This document shows, piece by piece, positions 1-10,048 of a stretch of 64,000 nt of DNA. The translations under genes and the position numbers were made by a program. Source of the DNA: Flavobacterium pallidum (GTDB taxonomy: Bacteria; Bacteroidota; Bacteroidia; Flavobacteriales; Flavobacteriaceae); NCBI RefSeq assembly GCF_003097535.1, contig NZ_CP029187.1:868001-932000 (forward strand). The letters run 5' to 3'. Every line of letters starts with the position of its first letter. The stretch's first letter is position 1. The notes under the pieces are model-generated. The model was not told the DNA's origin. It worked only from the letters and a program-made list of their open reading frames with translations, and searched no databases.

Positions 1-744
1 ATCAGGCGCACTGTATGGAAATGTAAGGTCCTCGTTGAAATTGACGGTTTGGTATTCAATATTGATGGCGGTTTTCTTTTGGTTGTCAAAAGCCTCGATT
101 TTTATTTCGGTAGGCAGTGACATTACCGGATATTCTTTGTAATTCGGGTAGAAGACATGCAGCATGCGGTTTTTTTGCATCTGCTCGATTTCCTGTTTTT
201 TGGTCAGGAATTTAGAGGCTTCGAAATAAAATTCCTTTTGGGTTTCCTGGCCATTCAAATCCTCGAGTTTGTAAAATTTATCTTCGATTGAGGATTTGTA
301 TTTGCCTTTCTTAAGATCATCCATCGCCTGCCCGATGAGCATGTTCTGGACTTTGCTGAAATTGAGGTCGGTCCCCAGCCACTTGCTCAGTGTCGAATAA
401 TCGCCTTCAAAAAACTTGCCGTTGATTTTTTCGTAATATTTGACTTCAGTCGGCGTAATCAGTGCCTTAGCCATTGTAATGCCAAGCACGCGGATGCTCA
501 CCAGGATTTTTTCGTCCTTTTTGATCTTGATTTCAGCATTGACATTTTGTGACTGCCTGTCGTCTTTATAAGAAACACTGGCTTTGATGTAGAGCGTTTT
601 AAAATCACGTTGGGTGCTGTAGTGGTTTTCGATGACTTTTGCCGCCGTCAACGTAGTCGTGGCATTGGTTTCGGACACCAGTCCTTTCGTCGATTTACAG
701 GAAACCAACAGCATCAGAACTCCGAGGCTGATATACTTTTTCAT
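1..744 (-). CDS. DUF4292 family lipoprotein (C-terminus cut by window edge)
   Basis: The reading frame starts at an ATG (744-742) and stays open to the window edge, giving 248 residues of an incomplete protein. The N-terminus is a lipoprotein signal: MKKY, a short hydrophobic run, then LVSC with the acylated Cys at residue 16. The rest is mostly polar and resembles the outer-membrane-associated DUF4292 family of Bacteroidota, whose role is unknown. The start overlaps the stop of the upstream TPR gene as ATGA, so the two are translationally coupled. The family call is from recognition of the sequence and its neighbourhood. Confidence 0.8.
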   Translation of the reverse strand, partial: MKKYISLGVLMLLVSCKSTKGLVSETNATTTLTAAKVIENHYSTQRDFKTLYIKASVSYKDDRQSQNVNAEIKIKKDEKILVSIRVLGITMAKALITPTEVKYYEKINGKFFEGDYSTLSKWLGTDLNFSKVQNMLIGQAMDDLKKGKYKSSIEDKFYKLEDLNGQETQKEFYFEASKFLTKKQEIEQMQKNRMLHVFYPNYKEYPVMSLPTEIKIEAFDNQKKTAINIEYQTVNFNEDLTFPYSAPD

Positions 745-2090
745 TGCTTTTTCTTTTTTAATAACTGGTCGGCTTTCAGGAAATACTGTTCTTTTTTCTT
801 AGCATCGCCAAGGCCATTCCAGGCTTCCCCGAGCTGGATATTGAAATTGATTTCCATATCGCGGTTGTCGACAAGGTAATCGATTCCGGCTTCAAGGGTG
901 TCTTTAGCCTTTTTGAAATCCTTGAGCTGGTTGTATGCCAATCCTGAGAAATAATATAATTCCGGCTGCAGCGGAAACAATTCGATCAGTGCATCGGCTT
1001 TTTTTGCCAAAACATCAAACTGCTTGTTTTCGGCGTAAGCCTGGAGCATCAGGATCCTGGTTTCAAGGTCGTCGGGATGGTTTGCGGCATCGATTTCATA
1101 ATATTTTGCGGCTTTGGCCCAGTCTTTTTGGTTTTGGTAGAATTTACCCAACTCCTTTGCAGCATTTACATCCTTATCGCCATTCACATAACCGATGGCT
1201 TTTTCAAGATCGGCATCATATTTGGGATTGGTTTTGGTAAAAATCAAAAACTCGTTGATGATGCGTTGCTTCACTTTATTGTCAATCTTGCTGCTTTTCA
1301 AAGCCTGGTTCATTGAAACGACCGCCTTATCGCCGTCATTATTATTCAAATGGAATTTGAAAAGGCTTACCTGCGCCCAGTCTGATGTCGGGATTTCCTT
1401 TTCCAGCTGTTTTGCGATTTCCTGTGCTTTCTGTTCCTGGTTGCTGTTGGAATAGAGGTAAATCAGGGCAATATAATTCGACTCTTCCTTCGGGTTTTTC
1501 TTAATCTGATCGATAAGGTTGTCCTTTTCAGAACCCTGATATTTTGTATCTTTCAGGATGTCAGCTTTGTAAGCATCCCTTTTATCGGAATGCCCAACGG
1601 ATTCGTTAAGCTCGTTGATCATTGCAAGGGCTTTATCAAATTGTCCCGTTTTCATGTACAAAGAGGTGAGGTCTTCCTTATAACTGTCATCAAACGGGAC
1701 CAGTTTCTGTACCAGCGTAATGGAATTGTTGTAATCTTTGGTCTCATAGGTTACATCATACATCCCGGCCAGATACCAACGGTTTTTAGGCTCGATTTGT
1801 GAGGCTTTCTCATACGCTTCATAAGCCTCCTTATACCTTTTAAGATGCAGGTAATTTTTGCCGAGCTCACTTAAAACCACCGGATTATTCGGTTGCAGCT
1901 TAAGGCATTTTTCTAATGATTCCACCGCCTTGTCATAATTCTCGATTCCTTTTTGCTTCAGGGATTCGAAAAAAGACTCCTGGAACTGGTCCGAAACCGC
2001 GGCAATATCCTCAGGTTCACCCTGGGCATGGAGCGCCTGCGGCCTGAAACCGGTAAGCAGTATAACCAATAATAAAAAAATCCTTCTCAT
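741..2090 (-). CDS. TPR-repeat protein with signal peptide
   Basis: 449 residues. It begins with a cleavable signal peptide (MRRIFLLLVILLTGF, then a likely cut after ALHAQ), so it is exported. The mature protein is a chain of tetratricopeptide repeats, with clear units near residues 45-110 (NNPVVLSELGKNYLHLKRYKEAYEAY) and again near 330-430. TPRs serve as protein-protein scaffolds; the partner is not visible. It lies 6 bp downstream of the nucleotidyltransferase gene and overlaps the DUF4292 gene by 4 bp, so it is inside an operon. A role in envelope assembly with the lipoprotein is inference. Confidence 0.85.
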   Translation of the reverse strand: MRRIFLLLVILLTGFRPQALHAQGEPEDIAAVSDQFQESFFESLKQKGIENYDKAVESLEKCLKLQPNNPVVLSELGKNYLHLKRYKEAYEAYEKASQIEPKNRWYLAGMYDVTYETKDYNNSITLVQKLVPFDDSYKEDLTSLYMKTGQFDKALAMINELNESVGHSDKRDAYKADILKDTKYQGSEKDNLIDQIKKNPKEESNYIALIYLYSNSNQEQKAQEIAKQLEKEIPTSDWAQVSLFKFHLNNNDGDKAVVSMNQALKSSKIDNKVKQRIINEFLIFTKTNPKYDADLEKAIGYVNGDKDVNAAKELGKFYQNQKDWAKAAKYYEIDAANHPDDLETRILMLQAYAENKQFDVLAKKADALIELFPLQPELYYFSGLAYNQLKDFKKAKDTLEAGIDYLVDNRDMEINFNIQLGEAWNGLGDAKKKEQYFLKADQLLKKKKQ

Positions 2091-2096
2091 AATATC

Positions 2097-3107
2097 TTAT
2101 TCTAAAACCGAGTAATCGCCGATGCTGATACTGGTAAATTTTCCGTCAAATGTTGCGTGGCTTCCTACCATTGCATTGTCAAGATCGGCATTGCGTATTT
2201 TGGAATGTGTCTGGATCAGGCTGTTCTTCACCGTACTGTTGATGATGTGGCAGCCACGGCCCAGCGAAACATTCGGGCCGACAGTCGCATTGATTAATAT
2301 GACATCCGGGCCGATATAACATGGCGGGATGATTTTCGAGTTTTCCGCCTTCACATGGGCATCGACAAGATCTTCGCCATCTGCATTTAAAAAGGCAAGC
2401 ATCCGCGAATTGGTTTCGACAGTAACGTTTTTGTTGCCGCAGTCCATCCACTCATCCACTTTACCGGGAACGAATTTTAGGCCTTTCACTTTCATGTTCT
2501 CCAGTCCGTCGGTCAATTGGTATTCGCCACCCTTTACAACATTATTATCGAGTAAATATTGTAACTCATCGCGTAAAGTTTCTCCGCTTTTAAAGTAATA
2601 AATCCCGATAATAGCCAGGTCTGAAACAAAAGTCTGAGGTTTTTCAACGAAATTCACAATCTGGTTATTATCATTGAGCTGTACTACTCCGAAGGCGCTC
2701 GGATCTTCCACCTGCTTTACCCAGATTACACTATCGGCGGTAGTATCGAGGGTGAAATCGGCACGGAAAAGCGTATCGGCATAAGCCACGACAATCGGTC
2801 CCTGCATCGACTCTTTGGCACACATGATCGCATGCGCGGTTCCCAAAGCCTCATTCTGATAATATATCGTCCCTTTCGCGCCAAGCTTTTCCGCAATCGC
2901 GACCAGGTCTTTTTCTACATGAGACCCGAAATCTTCATGGATGATGAATGCGATTTCATCGATTTTCTGGTGTATTACGCCGGCGATGTCTTCTACCAGA
3001 CGGTGTACGATCGGTTTTCCGGCTATAGGAATCAATGGTTTCGGCACTGTTAATGTATGCGGGCGTAATCTGGAGCCGCGACCGGCCATGGGTACTATTA
3101 TTTTCAT
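2097..3107 (-). CDS. sugar-phosphate nucleotidyltransferase
   Basis: 336 residues. The N-terminus carries the nucleotide-binding signature of sugar nucleotidyltransferases (PMAGRGSRLRPHT, residues 6-18, followed by PKPLIPIAGKP). The FVEKP element is also present. Residues from about 250 to the end form hexapeptide left-handed beta-helix turns (IGPDVILINATVGPNVSLG). Such enzymes join a sugar-1-phosphate to NTP to give an NDP-sugar and pyrophosphate; the sugar and base cannot be read from the sequence. Its place after a flippase gene suggests supply of a surface-glycan precursor. It is distinct from the RmlA encoded at 49093-49950. Confidence 0.88.
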   Translation of the reverse strand: MKIIVPMAGRGSRLRPHTLTVPKPLIPIAGKPIVHRLVEDIAGVIHQKIDEIAFIIHEDFGSHVEKDLVAIAEKLGAKGTIYYQNEALGTAHAIMCAKESMQGPIVVAYADTLFRADFTLDTTADSVIWVKQVEDPSAFGVVQLNDNNQIVNFVEKPQTFVSDLAIIGIYYFKSGETLRDELQYLLDNNVVKGGEYQLTDGLENMKVKGLKFVPGKVDEWMDCGNKNVTVETNSRMLAFLNADGEDLVDAHVKAENSKIIPPCYIGPDVILINATVGPNVSLGRGCHIINSTVKNSLIQTHSKIRNADLDNAMVGSHATFDGKFTSISIGDYSVLE

Positions 3108-3111
3108 ATTT

Positions 3112-3196
3112 TATATTGAAAGATTGAAGAATTGAAAGATTTAAAATTCCGTTTGAACGGGCGCTTTCAGTTGTCAATTATTAATTGTTTAAGTAT
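3112..3196. repeat. low-complexity intergenic repeat (type B)
   Basis: The gap between dut and the nucleotidyltransferase gene is made of repeated words such as GAAAGATTGAAGAATTG followed by TCAATTATTAATTG. A similar run occurs in opposite sense at 53547-53586. No open frame or clear terminator is present. Confidence 0.5.
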
Positions 3197-3199
3197 TCA

Positions 3200-3634
3200 T
3201 TATTTCACGCCTGTACTTCCAAAACCACCTTCACCTCTCGAAGTTTCGCTTAATACATCAACCTCAAGCCACTCCGCGCGTTCATGTTTTGCAATGACGA
3301 GCTGTGCAATGCGTTCGCCGTTTTCCACGGTAAAGTCCTCATTGGATAAATTTACTAAAATCACCCCGATTTCCCCACGATAATCTGCATCAACAGTTCC
3401 GGGTGAATTCAGTACCGTAATCCCTTTTTTTGCAGCCAATCCGCTGCGGGGCCGTACCTGCGCTTCATGACCGATCGGCAATTCAATAAAAAGCCCTGTT
3501 TTTATGATAGCCCTTCCCAATGGTTTCAAAACAACGGATTGGTCCAGGTTTGCCCTGAGGTCCATTCCTGCCGAAGCAATGGTTTCATAATTTGGTAACG
3601 GATGCTGTGATTTATTGACGATCTGGATCTTCAT
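3200..3634 (-). CDS. dut: dUTP diphosphatase
   Basis: 144 residues from the ATG at 3634; an upstream extension of 12 codons is possible but starts inside the flippase gene and is not family-like. All trimeric dUTPase motifs are present: AGMDLRA (motif 1), RPRSGLA (motif 2), [13 protein letters not shown] (motif 3 with the catalytic Asp), NGERIAQLV (motif 4), and the C-terminal Phe/Gly-rich [10 protein letters not shown] (motif 5). The enzyme hydrolyses dUTP to dUMP, keeping uracil out of DNA and feeding dTMP synthesis. The start overlaps the flippase 3' end by 23 bp, so it is in the same operon. Confidence 0.97.
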   Translation of the reverse strand: MKIQIVNKSQHPLPNYETIASAGMDLRANLDQSVVLKPLGRAIIKTGLFIELPIGHEAQVRPRSGLAAKKGITVLNSPGTVDADYRGEIGVILVNLSNEDFTVENGERIAQLVIAKHERAEWLEVDVLSETSRGEGGFGSTGVK

Positions 3635-5159
3635 CTGGATTTTGGGTATTTGGTATGATATCTTTTGCAACCGGCGCTGTTGCCTTTCTTTTGATGATGG
3701 CGTTGAGCGTGGCTTTTTCGTTGTAATATATGAAATAAAGGAAAATCAGCAAAAAGGCCGACCCTATAAAATAATTTTCCCGGAAATAATAAAATGACAT
3801 TCCGGAAAATAGGATCGAAAGCCCCAGGTAACCGCCAATTTTTTTACCATCATAAGGAATCGGATAGTGGCGGTTGCCCCAGATGTAAGAGATCAGCATC
3901 ATGCTTCCATAGGCAGCGATCGTGGCGATGGCCGAGCCCATGTAGCCATCATAGCCATTGTTTTCAAAAAACGGGATCAGGATAAAATTAAGCGCCAAGG
4001 TAATGATGGCACCGATCACCGAAATATAAGCACCGATGTAAGTTTTGTCGATCAGTTTGTACCAAACAGAAAGATTGGTGTAAATGCCAAGGAAGAAATT
4101 CGCAAGGATAATCAGTGGGACGACTTTCATGGCTTCCCAGTATTGCGGGTTTGGGATCATGACTTTTTTGAAAACATCTGCAAAAACGATCACGAACAAC
4201 AATATGAACGACCCGAAAATCACGAAATATTTTGTCACCGTCGCATACGTCTGGCTCGCATTTTCCTTGTCGGCATGGCTGAAGAAAAACGGTTCAATAC
4301 CCAGTGTATAAGCGGTCCGGTACAACACCATAAACAATCCGAGTTTATAACAGGCCGCATAGACACCCACTTCTGCTTTGGCAATATCAGCAGGAAGCAA
4401 TTTTTCGAGCAGGATCTTATCGAATTGGTCGTTAATGGCAAACGCGATCCCGGCCACAAGGATGGGCAGGCCATAGCGCATCATGCGTTTCCACAGATTG
4501 AAATCGAACTGCCATTTGATGTTGAAATAATTGGGCGAAAGGATGAGCAACGTCAGTCCGCTTGCAATGATATTCGACACGAAAATATACCCCGCCTGAA
4601 AATCCCTGAAATAAAAACCGCTGAGCAAAGAATCCGGCCAGGTTTTTGCTATTTTCGGCAGGTAAATCAGGAAGAACACGTTGAGCAGCAGGTTCACCCC
4701 CACATTCCCAATCTTTACTGAGGCATAAAGCAACGGCCGGCCGTGCGCACGTAATTTCGAAAAAGGCACCACCGCCAAGGCATCAAGAACAATGATCCAG
4801 ATGGTATAAGTTATAAACCGGACATCAAATCCTATCAGGTGTGCCAATGCATTCCGGAATAAAAGCGCGGCACCCAGAAAAACGACAGACGACCAGAACA
4901 GTGAAATGGTAGATGTCCTGATGACATTATCCTTATCGGTTTCCTTATTATAAAAACGGAAAAACGAGGTTTCCATGCCATAAGCCAAAATCACATTAAA
5001 GAAAATAATGTAGGCGTAAATGACATTTACCGAGCCATAATCCGCTTTGTTGAGCAGCTTCACATACAGCGGCACCAGCAGGAAACTGAAAATCCTCGGC
5101 AATACCGTGGCCAGGCCATAAATGGCGGTCTGCTTGAAAAGGTTTTTATATAAACTCAA
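3612..5159 (-). CDS. Wzx-like polysaccharide flippase (MOP superfamily)
   Basis: 515 residues with about 12-14 hydrophobic membrane segments spread over the length and a basic N-terminus ([32 protein letters not shown]) typical of oligosaccharide flippases. Such proteins move lipid-linked sugar units across the inner membrane. The C-terminal 40 residues are polar and overlap the dut start. It is the first gene of the leftward operon flippase, dut, nucleotidyltransferase, TPR, DUF4292. Its substrate is unknown; a second Wzx (40282-41559) lies in the polysaccharide locus. Confidence 0.88.
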   Translation of the reverse strand: MSLYKNLFKQTAIYGLATVLPRIFSFLLVPLYVKLLNKADYGSVNVIYAYIIFFNVILAYGMETSFFRFYNKETDKDNVIRTSTISLFWSSVVFLGAALLFRNALAHLIGFDVRFITYTIWIIVLDALAVVPFSKLRAHGRPLLYASVKIGNVGVNLLLNVFFLIYLPKIAKTWPDSLLSGFYFRDFQAGYIFVSNIIASGLTLLILSPNYFNIKWQFDFNLWKRMMRYGLPILVAGIAFAINDQFDKILLEKLLPADIAKAEVGVYAACYKLGLFMVLYRTAYTLGIEPFFFSHADKENASQTYATVTKYFVIFGSFILLFVIVFADVFKKVMIPNPQYWEAMKVVPLIILANFFLGIYTNLSVWYKLIDKTYIGAYISVIGAIITLALNFILIPFFENNGYDGYMGSAIATIAAYGSMMLISYIWGNRHYPIPYDGKKIGGYLGLSILFSGMSFYYFRENYFIGSAFLLIFLYFIYYNEKATLNAIIKRKATAPVAKDIIPNTQNPDEDPDRQ

Positions 5160-5181
5160 GGATATCCGGTTATTTGTGGTT

Positions 5182-5189
5182 CAAAAATA
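5182..5189 (-). promoter_or_regulatory. -7 promoter element for the flippase-dut operon
   Basis: On the minus strand this reads TATTTTTG, matching the Bacteroidota -7 consensus TAnnTTTG, 22 bp before the flippase ATG. No clear -33 TTG was found. Confidence 0.45.
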
Positions 5190-5279
5190 ATTAATCTTTA
5201 CGGTTTGTTGCGCGTGTAGGCCTATTTTGTTTCCGTAAGTTACCCTTAAAGGACTATTTTTACGCTGAAATCATTTATC

Positions 5280-7355
5280 ATGAGAAAATTCCTGCTGCTT
5301 AGCTTCCTTACCATGTTTTCATATGGCTTTTCCCAATCGCCTGAGACGAAAAAAACACCAACCGTTGTAACCCGCCACGGACTTTCATTTACAGATGACT
5401 ACACCTGGCTGCAGCAGATGAATTCCCCGGAAACCAAGGCTTGGGTTGAAGCCAACAACCATGTCACCGATGAAGCGATAAAACTGGCAAGGAAATCATA
5501 TGACCCAATCTCCAAAATAAAGGAGTATGATTTCCTGTCGTCAAACTCGTTGCCTGCCCGGAAAGGGGCGTATTTCTATTCGCGTTACCGCACCGACAAG
5601 AATTATCCGGCAGCGCTGCATTACCGTAAGAACCTGAAAGACCAGTCGATTGAACTCGTGGATCCGTATAAATTGACAAAGAATAAGAATGTTGTTTTGG
5701 ATGATTATATGCCGTCTGCCAATTCGGTTTACATGGCTTACATGTTGAGCCAGAATGGTGGGGACCGGAAGGAAATACGGTTTTGCCCATTTTCAGGATC
5801 GGCAAAAATGGAAGATTTGATTACCGATGTGAAGTTTTCAGGCATCAGCTGGAATGGTGACAAAGGCATTTTTTACAAAAAGAATATGAACAAAAGTACG
5901 TTTGCGCGCGATTCGACATATCAGTTGTTTTATCATAAAATCGGGACGGACCAAAGCATTGATAAACTGGTTTTGGACACGAGCAAAAATGATGGAAAGA
6001 TCAGCTTTCATACCAAGGACAATTATCTTTTTGTAACCGAATCCAGTCCGAAAAGTGCTGCCATTTACTATTATTGCTTTCTTGATGATGAGGAATTTGA
6101 CCTTGTAAAGTTTTATGAGAATGAGGTGGATGGATTCGATTTTTTCGGTTACAGCGATGGGCGTATCTATTATTCGTCAGGGAAATTCGATTGGGGCGAC
6201 ATCCGGTCGTTTGATCTGAGGCATCCTGAAGATGACAAACAAGTGGTGCCGCAGCTGTACCAAAACCTGTTGGTATCGACAACCATTTCAGACGAATACC
6301 TTTTCTGCAAATACAAAACTGTCGGGAAGAATTACATCGTTGTTTATACCAAGGCCGGGCAGTTCGTACGAAAATTCGATGCGCCGGCGGGCATGGATTT
6401 CGACATGCGTTTTTATGTAAAGGAAACCAAAGAGCTGTTCGTGACATTTTATTCCAATACGATTTCGTTCCAGAATTTCAGGTTGAATATTGAAACCGGC
6501 GACGCCGGATATTATTATAATGATTACATCAGGCCGAAGGTTTTGTTGTTCCCGCTGGATTATTTCATTACCAAAAATATTACGTACAAGAGCCGCGATA
6601 ACGTAGACGTGCCGATTACCATCATTTATAAAAAGACTTTGAAACTGGATGGAAATAATCCCACTTTACTGTCCGCTTACGGGGGATTCGGGAACATCTC
6701 CGAACCGGATTATGATACCGGGATATTGTATTTCCTCGAAAAAGGCGGCGTGTATGCCTTTGCTGAAGTGCGTGGCGGCGGCGAGAAAGGTTTGGGATGG
6801 CACCGCGAGGGAAAGGATGAAAACAAGCCCAATTCGATTCATGATTTTGTTGATGCAGCGGAATTCCTGATCATTGAGAAATATACTTCGCCGCAGAAAC
6901 TCGCGATTACGGGCGGTTCCCACGGCGGTTTGCTTGTGGGTGGCGCTGTTGTGGAAAGACCAGACTTATTTAAGGTTGCCGTGCCGTATTCCGGGCGACT
7001 GGATGTGTTGAGTATTGACGATTATACATCTGGGAGATTCCACCTCGAGGAATACGGCAACCCGAATGACAAAGAAGATTATAAACGGATGCTGGCGTAT
7101 TCGCCATACCAGAATATTAAGGAAGAGGTAAATTATCCGACAATGCTGATTGTTACTTCTGAAAATGATGACCGTGTGCCGCCGTTACAGTCATATAAAT
7201 TTGCCGCGAAAATGCAGAACCGGGCTGCGCAGAAGAATCCAATTTACCTGCGGACACAGCATGATTCGGGACATTCCGGGAAGATAGCGAGTTATCAGGA
7301 CCGAAAGGAAGCTCAGGCGGATTTCTTTGGGTTTTTGCTTTATATTTTAATGTAG
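5280..7355 (+). CDS. exported prolyl oligopeptidase family serine peptidase (S9A)
   Basis: 691 residues with a signal peptide (MRKFLLLSFLTMFSYGFSQ). Residues about 25-410 resemble the seven-bladed propeller that gates access to the active site; the C-terminal part is an alpha/beta hydrolase. The catalytic Ser is residue 547 in GGSHGG (family usual GGSNGG), the Asp lies in ENDDRV (630/631) and the His is 665 in SGHSG. These enzymes cut short peptides after proline, here probably in the periplasm. It stands alone, divergent from the flippase operon and convergent with atpG. Confidence 0.95.
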   Translation: MRKFLLLSFLTMFSYGFSQSPETKKTPTVVTRHGLSFTDDYTWLQQMNSPETKAWVEANNHVTDEAIKLARKSYDPISKIKEYDFLSSNSLPARKGAYFYSRYRTDKNYPAALHYRKNLKDQSIELVDPYKLTKNKNVVLDDYMPSANSVYMAYMLSQNGGDRKEIRFCPFSGSAKMEDLITDVKFSGISWNGDKGIFYKKNMNKSTFARDSTYQLFYHKIGTDQSIDKLVLDTSKNDGKISFHTKDNYLFVTESSPKSAAIYYYCFLDDEEFDLVKFYENEVDGFDFFGYSDGRIYYSSGKFDWGDIRSFDLRHPEDDKQVVPQLYQNLLVSTTISDEYLFCKYKTVGKNYIVVYTKAGQFVRKFDAPAGMDFDMRFYVKETKELFVTFYSNTISFQNFRLNIETGDAGYYYNDYIRPKVLLFPLDYFITKNITYKSRDNVDVPITIIYKKTLKLDGNNPTLLSAYGGFGNISEPDYDTGILYFLEKGGVYAFAEVRGGGEKGLGWHREGKDENKPNSIHDFVDAAEFLIIEKYTSPQKLAITGGSHGGLLVGGAVVERPDLFKVAVPYSGRLDVLSIDDYTSGRFHLEEYGNPNDKEDYKRMLAYSPYQNIKEEVNYPTMLIVTSENDDRVPPLQSYKFAAKMQNRAAQKNPIYLRTQHDSGHSGKIASYQDRKEAQADFFGFLLYILM

Positions 7356-7362
7356 GGTCTGT

Positions 7363-7459
7363 TGCGTTAGCGATTACAGCGGAAATCCTTTTGGAAGGCC
7401 GGCGCAGCAAGGCGTTCCAAAAGATTGCAGCGGAAAGCGCGGGCCGCAGGCAACGCCCA
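7363..7459. repeat. dispersed intergenic repeat, copy 1 (type A)
   Basis: The sequence contains ATTACAGCGGAAATCC, then an inverted pair CTTTTGGAA (7388-7396) and TTCCAAAAG (7415-7423), then GATTGCAGCGGAAAGCG. In reverse complement it aligns with 16869-16980: both have TCCGCT, an AT-only block ending in CTTTT, a spacer, AAAAGGAT, CCGCT and a final CGCA. It fills the gap between two convergent genes. Confidence 0.7.
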
Positions 7460-7465
7460 AAACAA

Positions 7466-7491
7466 AAAAGCCGATCAAATGACCGGCTTTT
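7466..7491. terminator. bidirectional rho-independent terminator
   Basis: AAAAGCCGATCA pairs with TGACCGGCTTTT around a 2-base loop with one G-T wobble on one strand. T-rich tails flank it on both strands. It sits between the convergent prolyl oligopeptidase and atpG genes and can end transcripts from both. Confidence 0.85.
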
Positions 7492-7510
7492 GTATATCTG
7501 ATAAAATGAA

Positions 7511-8374
7511 TTATCCTTTCAATGCTTCCGCACCACCAACGATCTCGAGGATTTCGTTTGTAATAGCGGCCTGGCGTGCTTTGTTGTAGGTCAGTTTCAA
7601 CTGGTTTCTCAACTCGGTTGCGTTATCAGTTGCTTTGTGCATGGCAGTCATACGGGCACCGTGCTCAGAAGCGAATGAATCACGAACTGCTTTGTACAAT
7701 TGTGTTTTCAGCATTTTCGGGATTAATGTCAATACGATTTCCTCTTTTGAAGGTTCGAAGATGTAATCCACATTTGAATTCACCGATCCTGAAACTACAG
7801 GAGCCAATGGCAGGAATTGCTCGGTTTGGATGATCTGCGTTGCCGCATTCTTGAATTGATTGTACACCAAAACGATTTTATCGTATTTACCGTCTGTAAA
7901 GAGCTTTACCAATTCGTCGGCTACCTCTGATACACGCTCGAAAGTAAGATCATCGAAAATGTGGTTGTGGTTTGACAATACGGTATTGGTTTTACGGATA
8001 ACGTCATTACCTTTCTTACCGATGGTAACAAAATCAACCTGTTTTCCGGCGTATTCGTTTTCAAGCAGACGCTTGGTTTCTTTTACGACATTGGAGTTGA
8101 AGGCACCGCTCAATCCCCTGTTTGAAGTGATTGCCACCACCAGCACGCGTTTCACGATGCGTTGTGTAGTAAACTCTCCACCTGCATCACCATCAAGTGT
8201 TGCAGAAAGGTTTTGAAGCAGTTCCGTCAGTTTTTCGGCATAAGGGCGCATGGCTGTGATTGCATCCTGTGCCTTCTTCAGCTTGGCCGCAGAAACCATT
8301 TTCATCGCTGATGTGATTTGCATCGTTGATGAAACGGAGGTAATTCTGTTACGGATTTCCTTTAAGTTTGCCAT
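7511..8374 (-). CDS. atpG: F1Fo ATP synthase gamma subunit
   Basis: 287 residues, the usual length. The start MANLKEIRNRITSVSSTMQITSAMKMVSAAKL is the conserved N-terminal helix of the rotor shaft, and the C-terminus (NELRNQLKLTYNKARQAAITNEILEIVGGAEAL) is the matching helix. Gamma turns inside the alpha3-beta3 head and couples proton flow to ATP synthesis. It is the last gene of atpB-E-F-H-A-G; a repeat-filled gap of 80 bp separates it from atpA. atpD and atpC do not follow. Confidence 0.98.
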   Translation of the reverse strand: MANLKEIRNRITSVSSTMQITSAMKMVSAAKLKKAQDAITAMRPYAEKLTELLQNLSATLDGDAGGEFTTQRIVKRVLVVAITSNRGLSGAFNSNVVKETKRLLENEYAGKQVDFVTIGKKGNDVIRKTNTVLSNHNHIFDDLTFERVSEVADELVKLFTDGKYDKIVLVYNQFKNAATQIIQTEQFLPLAPVVSGSVNSNVDYIFEPSKEEIVLTLIPKMLKTQLYKAVRDSFASEHGARMTAMHKATDNATELRNQLKLTYNKARQAAITNEILEIVGGAEALKG

Positions 8375-8381
8375 TTTTTAT

Positions 8382-8452
8382 GGATTCAGGGTTCAGGGTT
8401 CAGGGTTCAAGACTCAGGAATCCCTGTACCTTGCACCCTGTACCTTGCACCT
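8382..8452. repeat. low-complexity intergenic repeat (CAGGGTT / GTACCTTGCACC type), copy 1
   Basis: The gap between atpA and atpG holds tandem CAGGGTT units followed by two CTGTACCTTGCACC units. Relatives occur at 23990-24060 and 24751-24774. Confidence 0.7.
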
Positions 8453-8454
8453 AT

Positions 8455-10032
8455 TTAGTTATATTTTGCTGAAACTTCTTTCGCTACTTTTTCAATAACA
8501 TCAGTAATCGAATCGTCCAGTTTTCCAGCCTTTAATGCGTTCAGCGTGTCTTTGTGCTGTGCATTAAGGTATTCAAGGAAATCTTTTTCGAATTCTTTCA
8601 CTTTGTTCACAGGAACGTTCCTCAACAGGTTTTTAGAACCTGCGTAGATAATCGCCACCTGGTCTTCTACTTTATAAGGATCGTTCAATCCTTGTTTCAG
8701 GATCTCTACGTTTCTTTTTCCCTTTTCGATTACGTTCAACGTAACAGCATCAAGGTCAGAACCGAATTTAGCAAACGCTTCCAGTTCACGGAATTGTGCC
8801 TGATCCAGCTTTAATGTTCCCGATACTTTCTTCATCGACTTGATCTGTGCGTTACCTCCAACACGTGATACAGAAATACCCACGTTGATGGCAGGACGAA
8901 CCCCTGAGTTAAACAAATCTCCGTCAAGGAAAATCTGCCCGTCGGTAATCGAGATTACGTTGGTTGGGATGTATGCAGAAACGTCACCCGCCTGTGTTTC
9001 GATGATTGGCAAAGCCGTTAAAGATCCACCACCTTTTACGATTGGTTTCAGGTTGTCCGGAAGATCGTTCATCGCTTTTGCGATTTCATCGTTGTTGATT
9101 ACTTTACAAGCTCTTTCCAATAAACGGCTGTGCAGGTAGAAAACGTCTCCAGGGTAAGCCTCACGGCCCGGTGGCCTTCTTAAAAGAAGGGAAACCTCAC
9201 GGTAAGCCACCGCCTGTTTTGACAAATCATCATAAACGATTAATGCAGGACGACCGGTGTCACGGAAATACTCACCGATGGCAGCACCCGCAAGTGGCGC
9301 GTAAACCTGCATTGGCGCAGGATCAGAAGCGTTCGCTGCAACGATAATAGTATAAGCCATTGCGCCCTTTTCTTCTAATGTTTTTGCAATACTGGCTACA
9401 GTCGAAGCTTTTTGCCCGATCGCAACATATATACAGAATACAGGCTGGCCTGCATCGTAAAATTCTTTTTGGTTCAAAATGGTATCAATACAAACTGTAG
9501 ATTTACCAGTCTGACGGTCACCGATTACAAGCTCCCTTTGTCCACGTCCCACAGGAATCATGGCATCAACAGCTTTTACACCTGTCTGAAGCGGCTCTGT
9601 TACCGGCTGACGGAAGATAACTCCCGGTGCTTTCCTTTCTAATGGCATGTCGTAAAGTTCACCACCGATTGGGCCTTTGCCATCGATTGGCTGGCCCAGC
9701 GTATTTACTACACGGCCAACGATTTGCTCACCCACTTTCAAAGAAGCGATACGTTGAGTCCTTTTTACAGTAGAACCTTCTTTGATTCCGGTTGATGGGC
9801 CTAATAATACCACACCTACGTTGTCTTCTTCAAGGTTCAGTACGATGCCTTCCATACCGCTGTCAAACGATACAAGCTCACCGTATTGTACATTCGATAA
9901 GCCGTAAACACGGGCAATACCATCTCCAACCTGAAGTACAGATCCCACTTCTTCAAGTGTGGCTCCTGACTCAAAATTCTCAACTTGTTTCTTTAATATT
10001 GCTGAAATTTCAGCAGGTTTAATTTCCGCCAT
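8455..10032 (-). CDS. atpA: F1Fo ATP synthase alpha subunit
   Basis: 525 residues. The P-loop GDRQTGKS lies at residues 171-178, and the alpha-type N-terminal barrel ([16 protein letters not shown]) and C-terminal helical region are intact. The alpha subunit binds non-catalytic nucleotide in the F1 head. It is 16 bp downstream of atpH. The catalytic beta subunit gene is not in this window. Confidence 0.99.
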   Translation of the reverse strand: MAEIKPAEISAILKKQVENFESGATLEEVGSVLQVGDGIARVYGLSNVQYGELVSFDSGMEGIVLNLEEDNVGVVLLGPSTGIKEGSTVKRTQRIASLKVGEQIVGRVVNTLGQPIDGKGPIGGELYDMPLERKAPGVIFRQPVTEPLQTGVKAVDAMIPVGRGQRELVIGDRQTGKSTVCIDTILNQKEFYDAGQPVFCIYVAIGQKASTVASIAKTLEEKGAMAYTIIVAANASDPAPMQVYAPLAGAAIGEYFRDTGRPALIVYDDLSKQAVAYREVSLLLRRPPGREAYPGDVFYLHSRLLERACKVINNDEIAKAMNDLPDNLKPIVKGGGSLTALPIIETQAGDVSAYIPTNVISITDGQIFLDGDLFNSGVRPAINVGISVSRVGGNAQIKSMKKVSGTLKLDQAQFRELEAFAKFGSDLDAVTLNVIEKGKRNVEILKQGLNDPYKVEDQVAIIYAGSKNLLRNVPVNKVKEFEKDFLEYLNAQHKDTLNALKAGKLDDSITDVIEKVAKEVSAKYN

Positions 10033-10048
10033 AATTATATAAAAATAA

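Noticed and set aside
3867..4721. 284-codon open frame on the plus strand
   Set aside because: It lies antisense to the flippase gene, has no recognisable domain and follows from the codon use of that gene.
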